Below are positions 1 through 5,427 of a stretch of 6,855 nt of DNA, piece by piece. The stretch's first letter is position 1. Each line of letters starts with the position of its first letter. Source of the DNA: an uncultured Planctomycetota bacterium (GTDB lineage Bacteria > Planctomycetota > SZUA-567 > JAFGNG01); NCBI GenBank assembly GCA_947311175.1, contig CAMZKK010000219.1, positions 1 through 6,855 on the forward strand, written 5' to 3'. The translations under genes and the position numbers were made by a program. A model generated the notes under the pieces. It was not told the DNA's origin, did no database searches, and saw nothing but the letters and a program-made list of their open reading frames with translations.

Positions 1-456
1 TATATTATGGAGTATTGGGATATCAATTCTAATGACTGGAAATTGGCTCGTGAATTTACCAGTAACACTTCATCGTTAAATTATATTTCACTTTTAGGTG
101 ATCCCCTCACCGATAAACTAAGAATGACGATAAAGGATACCAATGCAGCGGATAAAAAAGTTCGGCTTGTAGAAATTCAAGCAATGGAAAATCAGGGGAC
201 AAGTAGTCGTCTGCGTAGCACCCTAAATAAAATAACAGATAATATCAGCGGTGTGTTTAGCACCCAAAATTCAACCTTACAAGATAAAATTGATGACTAC
301 GAAAAAAGCATAGAGAATATGGAAGATAGGATGGAGATGAAAGAGATGTCATTGATAAACCAATGGACAGCAATGGAATCAACTCTCTCTCAGCTTAAAA
401 ACCAAGGCGACTTCTTTATGCAACAAATGGATGCCTTGAACAATAGTAATAAATAA
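1..456 (+). CDS. fliD: Flagellar hook-associated protein 2 (filament cap) FliD, C-terminal part; 5' end outside window
   Basis: FliD caps the growing flagellar filament and helps flagellin subunits fold into place outside the cell. The reading frame is open from base 1, so the ATG at base 7 is most likely an internal Met and the gene enters from the left; 151 codons are visible before TAA. The last ~80 residues fit the FliD C-terminal domain: a segment RLRSTLNKITDNISGVF (about residues 70-86), then a charged, heptad-like coiled-coil stretch (about 92-120), then INQWTAMESTLSQLKNQG, which corresponds to the family's hallmark 'qFtamE..ms.l.sQ' near the C-terminus. The protein ends soon after it, as FliD proteins do. 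The earlier visible part is less conserved and was not used for the call. The gene converges on thrC with only 22 bases between the stop codons. A different hook-associated protein is possible but fits less well. Confidence 0.82.
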   Translation, partial: YIMEYWDINSNDWKLAREFTSNTSSLNYISLLGDPLTDKLRMTIKDTNAADKKVRLVEIQAMENQGTSSRLRSTLNKITDNISGVFSTQNSTLQDKIDDYEKSIENMEDRMEMKEMSLINQWTAMESTLSQLKNQGDFFMQQMDALNNSNK

Positions 457-478
457 TCATTTGTGTATCGTAAAATCA

Positions 479-1855
479 TCAGAAGGTTAATTTCTCAAGC
501 ATAAATTCTTTTACCAAATTTTCTTCCGCATTTAGAGTCACCATTTTCGTATCCAAATTCGGTAGTTGGTCAATATCAGGATGAGTTGCAAGGCTACTAT
601 CGCCAGTTGCTTTTTCAACTACGGCAGAAAATTTCGCTGGATGCGCGGTAGATAGAGAAATTGTTGGGATTGAGCCATTATTAAATTTTTCAGCAACATA
701 TACCCCTATTGCACTGTGGGGGTCAAGCAAGTAAGAATTTTCTTGCCAATGAGTTGAAATTGTTTTGAGGCATTGTTCTTTATTGCATGCACTTGCAATA
801 AAGAGTTTTTCATCTAAATCTTCAATAGATAAAGAGCCTGTGTCCTTAAATTCGTTCATTAATGAACGCAATTTTTCAGCATCTTCACCAACAAGATAAT
901 AAAGATAGCGTTCAAAATTACTTGCCACTTGAATATCCATCGATGGACTAAGGGTGTGTCTAATGGTTGAGGTGTTGTAGATTCCGGTATTAAAAAATCT
1001 ACTCAATATATCATTTTCATTGGTGGCAAGGAGAAGATTTTTGATAGGCAGTCCCATTTTTGAGGCATAATATCCAGCGAGAATATCGCCAAAATTGCCG
1101 GTTGGGACAGAAAATATAGCTTCTCGTGAACCGGTTGTTTTTTCTAATTGAAAGGATGCGTGGAAATAATAAACAATTTGCGCCAATACCCTTGCCCAGT
1201 TAACACTATTGACCGCTCCTAAATTATACTCTCTCTTAAATTCCAAATCATTAAATAATTCTTTCATAATATTTTGGCAATCATCGAAGGTGCCGTCAAG
1301 TGCAAGGTTGTAAACATTGTCATCAAGAACGGTTGTCATTTGCCTTTCTTGAATTGGTGATACACGATTGTGGGGGTGCATTATAAAAATATTTATTCTT
1401 TCTTTTCCCCGAACCCCATAGATTGCCGCACTGCCGGTATCGCCAGAGGTGGCACCGAGAATATTTAAGTGCGAGTCTCTTTTCTCTAAAATATATTCAA
1501 AAAGATTTCCAAGAAATTGTAGAGCAAAGTCTTTAAAAGCAAGAGTTGGCCCATGAAACAACTCTAACACATAGACCTCGCTTACTTTCTTTAATGGAGC
1601 TGGATTTTTAGGAAATGCAGAGTAGCTTTTTTCAATAATATGTTTTAAGTCCACATCATCAATATCAGAAATAAATGGTTTCATAACTTCAAAGGCAAGC
1701 TCAGGATACGATAAATTTGCCCAAGAGTCGATTTTGTCGTTAACATCCGGGATGCTTTCCGGGATAATTAGTCCGCCATCATCAGCAAGTCCCATCAAAA
1801 CAACATCTTGAAAGTTAGTCGGTTTAATGTTGCCACGAGTACTTATATATTTCAT
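479..1855 (-). CDS. thrC: Threonine synthase
   Basis: This PLP enzyme converts O-phospho-L-homoserine to L-threonine and phosphate, the last step of threonine synthesis, in the cytoplasm. The 458-residue product is full length for the proteobacterial type. Visible motifs are the N-terminus MKYISTRG and LADDGGLIIPE (about 23-33), typical of the family; HGPTLAFKDFALQ with K108 as the PLP Schiff-base lysine; the phosphate-binding loop ATSGDTGSA (135-143); NSVNWARVLAQ (216-226); and the glycine-rich SVPTGNFGD (249-257). The ATG at 1855 is preferred because it gives the conserved MKYISTRG start, although the upstream bases (GAAGTTGAAAA on the minus strand) make only a weak ribosome binding site. 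It stands alone: fliD converges on its end and rbr diverges from its start, so it is probably a single-gene transcript with no functional tie to either neighbour. No frameshift or lost catalytic residue is seen. Confidence 0.96.
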   Translation of the reverse strand: MKYISTRGNIKPTNFQDVVLMGLADDGGLIIPESIPDVNDKIDSWANLSYPELAFEVMKPFISDIDDVDLKHIIEKSYSAFPKNPAPLKKVSEVYVLELFHGPTLAFKDFALQFLGNLFEYILEKRDSHLNILGATSGDTGSAAIYGVRGKERINIFIMHPHNRVSPIQERQMTTVLDDNVYNLALDGTFDDCQNIMKELFNDLEFKREYNLGAVNSVNWARVLAQIVYYFHASFQLEKTTGSREAIFSVPTGNFGDILAGYYASKMGLPIKNLLLATNENDILSRFFNTGIYNTSTIRHTLSPSMDIQVASNFERYLYYLVGEDAEKLRSLMNEFKDTGSLSIEDLDEKLFIASACNKEQCLKTISTHWQENSYLLDPHSAIGVYVAEKFNNGSIPTISLSTAHPAKFSAVVEKATGDSSLATHPDIDQLPNLDTKMVTLNAEENLVKEFMLEKLTF

Positions 1856-1897
1856 TTTTCAACTTCATTTGAATAAAGACAGAGTATTTAATTGTTA

Positions 1898-1943
1898 TGC
1901 CCAAAAAGGGCACGTGATTCTAAATCCCTATTGCGGAATTTAG
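1898..1943. repeat. Pair of adjacent palindromes upstream of thrC
   Basis: The first palindrome is perfect: TGCCC (1898-1902), loop AAAAA, GGGCA (1908-1912). Directly after it is the six-base palindrome CACGTG (1911-1916). The second hairpin has arms CTAAATCCC (1920-1928) and GGAATTTAG (1935-1943) with loop TATTGC and one mismatch (1926/1937). Two hairpins this close recall the paired palindromes of REP/BIME-type dispersed repeats, but they could equally be a structured thrC leader RNA, since both lie between the candidate thrC promoter and its start codon. Only one copy is in the window, so whether it is dispersed cannot be judged here. Confidence 0.5.
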
Positions 1944-2037
1944 GCATCTAAAAATATAAGATTTCTGTGAAAACAGGCAAGTGTTTTATTATCTTAAATT
2001 CCAACTATGAAATATAGAATCAACTTTGGGATTTAGA
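1919..2037. repeat. Long-range inverted repeat with nested inner arms
   Basis: The 10-base arm TCTAAATCCC (1919-1928) is the exact reverse complement of GGGATTTAGA (2028-2037). Inside it, GGAATTTA (1935-1942) is the exact reverse complement of TAAATTCC (1995-2002). The two pairings are nested, so a transcript of either strand could fold into one long interrupted stem; this competes with the local hairpin 1920-1943, which uses the same left-hand sequences. Within the loop a small CTGT-GAAA-ACAG hairpin (1965-1976) is visible. The AT-rich base composition makes short matches more likely by chance, so the functional meaning is uncertain. Confidence 0.45.
1953..1980 (-). promoter_or_regulatory. 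Candidate thrC promoter
   Basis: On the minus strand, TTGCCT (1980 down to 1975) and TATATT (1958 down to 1953) are separated by 16 bases, a fair match to sigma70 -35 and -10 boxes. Transcription would begin near 1946, giving a leader of about 90 bases before the thrC ATG that contains both palindromes at 1898-1943. The -35 box has two mismatches and the spacer is short, and AT-rich DNA offers many such matches, so this is a plausible but unproven assignment. Confidence 0.35.
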
Positions 2038-2039
2038 TT

Positions 2040-2074
2040 AAAAAGTGTCTTAATTTTGTTGATGAGACACTTTT
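2040..2074. terminator. Perfect 10-bp hairpin, terminator-like in both directions
   Basis: AAAAGTGTCT (2041-2050) and AGACACTTTT (2065-2074) are exact reverse complements around a 14-base loop. Read rightwards the stem ends in TTTT; read leftwards it ends in TTTTT (2044 down to 2040), so either strand gives a stem plus short U-run like a weak Rho-independent terminator. No gene is known to end here, because both flanking genes start on either side. It could insulate the divergent promoters, end a short RNA from the 1900-2040 region, attenuate a longer thrC transcript, or be a DNA-level binding site. The core stem GTGTCT/AGACAC has only modest GC content. Confidence 0.5.
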
Positions 2075-2097
2075 GATTAAATTAATAACGGTTATGG

Positions 2098-2127
2098 TTG
2101 AAATAGCGGACAATTCTTTGCTATAAT
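2098..2127 (+). promoter_or_regulatory. Strong sigma70-type promoter for the rbr operon
   Basis: TTGAAA (2098-2103) and TATAAT (2122-2127) are separated by 18 bases. The bases TGC directly before the -10 box (2119-2121) form an extended -10 element. This is the best promoter match in the window. Transcription would start near 2134, leaving an rbr leader of about 75 bases. A second extended -10 sequence, TGG-TATAGT (2152-2160), lies downstream without a clear -35 box, and TATAAA occurs at 2132-2137, so several starts are possible. The weak dyad TATAAT-TGTG-TATAAA (2122-2137) over the -10 region might hold an operator, but I cannot assign it to a regulator. Confidence 0.65.
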
Positions 2128-2208
2128 TGTGTATAAATACAGATTGTGTTCTGGTATAGTATTTGTTAGTTTTAATTAACATGATTGTTTTTTTGAAAGG
2201 AATTTGAG

Positions 2209-2781
2209 ATGGATTTAAAGGGAAGTAAGACTGAAAAGAATTTGATGGCAGCCTTTGCCGGTGAGAGTCAGGCGAGAAATCGTTATACCTATTTCGCAAG
2301 TAAGGCGAAAAAGGACGGTCTTATTCAGATTGCTGATATTTTTGAAGAAACTGCCAATCAAGAGAAAGAACACGCAAAAAGACTATTTAAATTGATGGAT
2401 GGCGGTGAAACTGAAATTACCGGTTCATTCCCTTTTGGGACTGTTGCAGATACTACAGATAATCTTGCAGGAAGTGCAGCTGGAGAAAATCATGAATGGA
2501 CAGTTATGTATCCTGAATTTGCCAAAATTGCTCGTGAAGAGGGCTTTACTGCAATTGCCATTGTTTTTGAATCTATTGCGGTTGCGGAAAAACAGCATGA
2601 AAAGCGATTCCTTGAATTAAAGAAAAATATTGATAATGATACAGTTTTCAAAAAACCGGAAACAACTGTTTGGCGGTGTCGTAATTGTGGATTTATCCAT
2701 GAAGGAAATGAGGCACCGCACGCTTGTCCGGCTTGTGCTCATCCGCAAGCATATTTTGAAGTTCTTGGTGAAAACTGGTAA
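2209..2781 (+). CDS. rbr: Rubrerythrin (NAD(P)H-linked peroxide reductase type)
   Basis: Rubrerythrin reduces hydrogen peroxide to water at a non-haem diiron centre in the cytoplasm, with electrons usually delivered through rubredoxin-type carriers. The 190-residue product has the classic two-domain build. The N-terminal four-helix diiron domain (about 1-140) carries E19, E52 and H55 (ExxH), E93 and E96 (ExxE), and E127 and H130 (ExxH), matching the spacing of the Desulfovibrio vulgaris protein with a constant one-residue offset. The C-terminal rubredoxin domain has C157/C160 (CRNC) and C173/C176 (CPAC) and the usual C-terminal tail FEVLGENW. ATG 2209 is preceded by AAAGGA (2196-2201) at good spacing. 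It is the first gene of the apparent operon, behind the 2098-2127 promoter, and dfx follows after 20 bases. All ligands are present, so it should be active. Confidence 0.97.
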   Translation: MDLKGSKTEKNLMAAFAGESQARNRYTYFASKAKKDGLIQIADIFEETANQEKEHAKRLFKLMDGGETEITGSFPFGTVADTTDNLAGSAAGENHEWTVMYPEFAKIAREEGFTAIAIVFESIAVAEKQHEKRFLELKKNIDNDTVFKKPETTVWRCRNCGFIHEGNEAPHACPACAHPQAYFEVLGENW

Positions 2782-2801
2782 CTTGAAAAGGGAAAATCAA
2801 A

Positions 2802-3188
2802 ATGAATAAATGTTTAAATATCTATAAATGCGAATTGTGTGGCAATATTGTTGAAATGCTTACGGTTGGCGATGGACAATTGATTTGTTGTGGCAAGCCG
2901 ATGGCTTGCTTGAAAGAGCAGGAAGCAGATAAGTCTCTTGAAAAACATGTGCCAATTATTGAACGAGTAGATGGTGGATATAAGATTATTGTCGGTAGCA
3001 CTCCTCACCCAATGACAGAAGAGCATCATATTGAATGGATTGAGTTGATTGCCGGAAGTAAAACAATGAAACAATATTTAAAACCAAACGATACTCCAAT
3101 CGCCCTGTTTTGCTCTTGTCGTGAATTTGATGAAAATGACATCTATGTGCGGGAATATTGTAATAAACATGGATTGTGGAAAAGTTAA
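2802..3188 (+). CDS. dfx: Desulfoferrodoxin, two-iron superoxide reductase
   Basis: Superoxide reductase reduces superoxide to hydrogen peroxide without making oxygen, in the cytoplasm. The 128-residue product is the two-iron (desulfoferrodoxin) form. The N-terminal desulforedoxin-like domain has the FeCys4 ligands C10, C13, C29 and C30. The catalytic domain has E47-K48-H49 (LEKHVP), H69 and H75 (HPMTEEH, followed by HIEWI), C120 and H123 (CNKHGLW), the FeHis4Cys site with the lysine and glutamate that gate catalysis. ATG 2802 follows AAAGGGA (2787-2793). Its peroxide product is the substrate of rubrerythrin encoded just upstream, and zwf begins 5 bases after its stop, suggesting coupled translation. 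The gene is intact and the assignment is firm. Confidence 0.97.
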   Translation: MNKCLNIYKCELCGNIVEMLTVGDGQLICCGKPMACLKEQEADKSLEKHVPIIERVDGGYKIIVGSTPHPMTEEHHIEWIELIAGSKTMKQYLKPNDTPIALFCSCREFDENDIYVREYCNKHGLWKS

Positions 3189-3193
3189 AGATT

Positions 3194-4717
3194 ATGAATA
3201 AAGCCATAGTTAATCCCATAGTTGTAAATAATTCCGGAGTATCATTTAAAAGAGGCTCTGCTCCTTGCACAATTGTTATTCTTGGTGCGTCTGGTGATCT
3301 TACTCGGCGAAAGCTAATCCCTGCTTTGTTTCAGCTTTTTAGTGAACAACAACTACCAAAGTGCTTTCGGATTATAGGTTTTGCTCGTAGCGAAAAAACA
3401 AATGAAGAGTTTAGGAATCAGCTTTGTCTTTCAGTAAAAGAATTTTCTCGTCTTGAAAAGATTGATGATTCATCATGGAAGGCATTCGCCGACAGGATTT
3501 TTTATTGTCGAGGAAATTATGATAATGTTGATGACTATAAAAATCTAAATGAGTTAATCAGAAAAAAGGCTAATGAGTGTAATGACCCGGATAATCGATT
3601 AATCTATATGGCAACCCCTCCAACTTTACAGACAACAATTCTTAAAAAATTGAGTGAGGGGAATATTGTTTATTCGAGCGGTAGTGATGAATGGTCAAGG
3701 GTGATAATTGAAAAACCTTTTGGCAGAGATTTGAAAAGTGCAAAAGAGTTAAATCTATTTATTTCAAAAATTCTTCGGGAAGAGCAAATCTATCGGATTG
3801 ATCATTATTTAGGCAAGGAAACTGTTCAAAATATTTTGGTATTTCGTTTTGCAAATGCAATCTTTGAGCCTATTTGGAATCGAAATCATATAGACCATAT
3901 CGAGATAACTGCTGCAGAAAGTATTGGCATTGAGGGGCGTGGTCACTTTTATGACGAGGCAGGGGTGATTAGAGATTTTGTTCAGAATCATTTATTGGCA
4001 TTGATGTCATTGATTGCGATGGAGCAGCCTGTAAGTTTTCAGGCAAATCCAATTAGGGATGAAAAGGTTAAGGTTGTGCAGTCGCTTCGCAAGCTGGCTG
4101 ATTATAATGTAAATGAAAATGTTGTTCTCGGTCAGTATGATGGCTACAAGAATGTCGATGGAGTTGCTGAAAACAGCATTACTCCAACCTATGCTGCGAT
4201 GAGGGTATTTATTGATAATTGGCGATGGCAAGGAGTTCCTTTTTATTTACGAACCGGAAAAGCCCTTCCAAGTAGAGTTACGGAAGTAAAGATTCACTTT
4301 AAGAAAATTCCTTTTTGTTTGTTTGGAGAAGATGATGTTTGTCAGCAATTAAAGGCAAACATTTTGACAATAAAGATTCAACCGGAAGAGGGCATTAGCC
4401 TAAGATTTGGCTGTAAGTCACCGGGTGATAATATGCAGGTAAGTGATGTGGTGATGGATTTTGATTATAGCACGGCTTTTTCGCAAAATTCACCTGATGC
4501 TTATGAGCGATTGCTTGTTGATGCAATGAAGGGCGATCAGACCCTGTTTTCTCGAAATGATGAAGTTGAGCGAGCGTGGGAATTTATTGAGCCGGTATTA
4601 AAAGCAAATGAGGGTGAAAGTTTAATCCCGACAAATTATGCCATCGGCTCGGAAGGACCAAAAGAAGCAAATGGATTAACTCGTAAAGACGGTAGAATGT
4701 GGGATGCTATTTTATGA
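3194..4717 (+). CDS. zwf: Glucose-6-phosphate 1-dehydrogenase
   Basis: Zwf oxidises glucose 6-phosphate to 6-phosphoglucono-1,5-lactone and produces NADPH (some family members also use NAD+), opening the oxidative pentose phosphate and Entner-Doudoroff routes. From ATG 3194 it has 507 residues, normal for the family. The N-terminal Rossmann domain has GASGDLT (31-37) followed by RRKLIPALF; then EKPFG (173-177), the substrate-binding signature RIDHYLGKE (201-209), and VQNHLL with the likely catalytic base H266. A GTG at 3176 is in frame but lies inside dfx and would add six residues without known conservation; ATG 3194, five bases after the dfx stop, is preferred although its ribosome binding site is weak (GGAAAAG at 3178-3184), which suggests coupling to dfx translation. 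About 24 poorly conserved residues precede the Rossmann fold. Its placement among oxygen-defence genes suggests it supplies reductant to them. Confidence 0.96.
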   Translation: MNKAIVNPIVVNNSGVSFKRGSAPCTIVILGASGDLTRRKLIPALFQLFSEQQLPKCFRIIGFARSEKTNEEFRNQLCLSVKEFSRLEKIDDSSWKAFADRIFYCRGNYDNVDDYKNLNELIRKKANECNDPDNRLIYMATPPTLQTTILKKLSEGNIVYSSGSDEWSRVIIEKPFGRDLKSAKELNLFISKILREEQIYRIDHYLGKETVQNILVFRFANAIFEPIWNRNHIDHIEITAAESIGIEGRGHFYDEAGVIRDFVQNHLLALMSLIAMEQPVSFQANPIRDEKVKVVQSLRKLADYNVNENVVLGQYDGYKNVDGVAENSITPTYAAMRVFIDNWRWQGVPFYLRTGKALPSRVTEVKIHFKKIPFCLFGEDDVCQQLKANILTIKIQPEEGISLRFGCKSPGDNMQVSDVVMDFDYSTAFSQNSPDAYERLLVDAMKGDQTLFSRNDEVERAWEFIEPVLKANEGESLIPTNYAIGSEGPKEANGLTRKDGRMWDAIL

Positions 4718-5409
4718 GTAAGACAATAATTTTTTCGGTAGATTCTTATGCTACAGAAACAGCACACTATATCGCTGATATGATAAATAAAATCTGTAAA
4801 TCAAAAGATAGCTGCTCGGTTGCCTTAGCTGGAGGGCAGACACCAAAAAGAGTTTATCAAGTCATTGCTGAAGAATCAGCTAAAAATTACATTCCTTGGG
4901 ATAAGGTTGATATTTTTTTTGGAGATGAAAGGTGTGTACCACCCAATCATCAAGACAGTAATTATCGAATGGCAGAATTAAAATTATTCTCAAAATTAAA
5001 AACCAAACCAAGAAATATTTTTAGAATAGCTGGTGAAAAAAACAATTTTTCGGTGGCAGCAAAAGAATATGAAAAAGTTCTTCCTGAGCAATTTGACTTG
5101 TTGCTTTTAGGAATTGGCAATGACGGACATACCGCTTCGCTGTTTCCTAATGCAGATACATTACATGAAACTAAAATGAGAGTAATGCCTACGAAATCCC
5201 CATTGCCACCATTTTCTCGTATAACCATTACCCCGCCGGTTATTAAATCTGCAAAAAATATATTGGTATTGGCAACTGGCAACAAAAAAACAGAGGTAGT
5301 AAATAATGCAATGAAAAAACAATTGTCAATCGATGAATGTCCTGCTACTATTTTGCTTAATGCAACTTGGTTGCTAGATGAAGATATAAAACTTAATCAG
5401 ATTAAGTAA
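4714..5409 (+). CDS. pgl: 6-phosphogluconolactonase
   Basis: Pgl hydrolyses 6-phosphogluconolactone to 6-phosphogluconate, the step after Zwf. The start ATG 4714 overlaps the zwf stop as ATGA, a four-base overlap typical of translational coupling; the in-frame GTG at 4699 lies inside zwf and is less likely. From 4714 the product is 231 residues, normal for the SOL/DevB-type lactonase. Motifs from that start are ALAGGQTP (37-44), the phosphate-binding loop; VDIFFGDERCVP (65-76); and LLLGIGNDGHTASLFP (130-145), the catalytic signature with its His. The family is related to glucosamine-6-phosphate isomerases, but the GDER and GNDGHTASLFP segments together with the zwf neighbour settle it. No 6-phosphogluconate dehydrogenase or dehydratase is in the window, so the onward fate of 6-phosphogluconate is not shown. 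Confidence 0.95.
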   Translation: MSKTIIFSVDSYATETAHYIADMINKICKSKDSCSVALAGGQTPKRVYQVIAEESAKNYIPWDKVDIFFGDERCVPPNHQDSNYRMAELKLFSKLKTKPRNIFRIAGEKNNFSVAAKEYEKVLPEQFDLLLLGIGNDGHTASLFPNADTLHETKMRVMPTKSPLPPFSRITITPPVIKSAKNILVLATGNKKTEVVNNAMKKQLSIDECPATILLNATWLLDEDIKLNQIK

Positions 5410-5427
5410 AACACATAGGAGAACAAG

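Larger units (their letters stand above)
1856..2208. other. Divergent intergenic region between thrC and rbr, rich in inverted repeats
   Basis: These 353 bases separate the divergent starts of thrC and rbr, long compared with every other gap in the window (at most 23 bases). From left to right I see a short thrC leader, two adjacent palindromes (1898-1912 and 1920-1943), a possible thrC promoter on the minus strand (1953-1980), an inverted repeat whose arms lie at 1919-1928 and 2028-2037, a perfect 10-bp hairpin (2041-2074), and then the rbr promoter and leader. I find no tRNA-like or rRNA-like sequence and no convincing protein-coding frame; a 19-codon minus-strand frame at 1888-1947 is treated under findings. 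The rest is AT-rich and looks featureless. Confidence 0.75.

Noticed and set aside
1824..1868. 14-codon minus-strand frame overlapping the thrC start out of frame
   Set aside because: It has no ribosome binding site and no features beyond chance length; an AT-rich leader makes such a frame likely.
2165..2194. GTTAGTT/AATTAAC weak stem followed by a run of seven T in the rbr leader, considered as an attenuator
   Set aside because: The stem is almost all A-T with a very small loop, and seven bases separate it from the T-run, so it would not make a stable terminator.
2033..2299. 88-codon minus-strand open frame across the rbr promoter and rbr start
   Set aside because: It covers the promoter, leader and the first 30 codons of a well-supported gene on the other strand, and its translation has no recognisable motif; it is a shadow.
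3176..3196. GTG at 3176 as the zwf start
   Set aside because: It would overlap dfx by 13 bases and add six residues with no family support; ATG 3194 directly after the dfx stop is simpler.
2986..3270. 94-codon minus-strand frame opposite the dfx/zwf junction
   Set aside because: Both plus-strand genes carry conserved catalytic residues through this stretch; the antisense product resembles nothing known to me.
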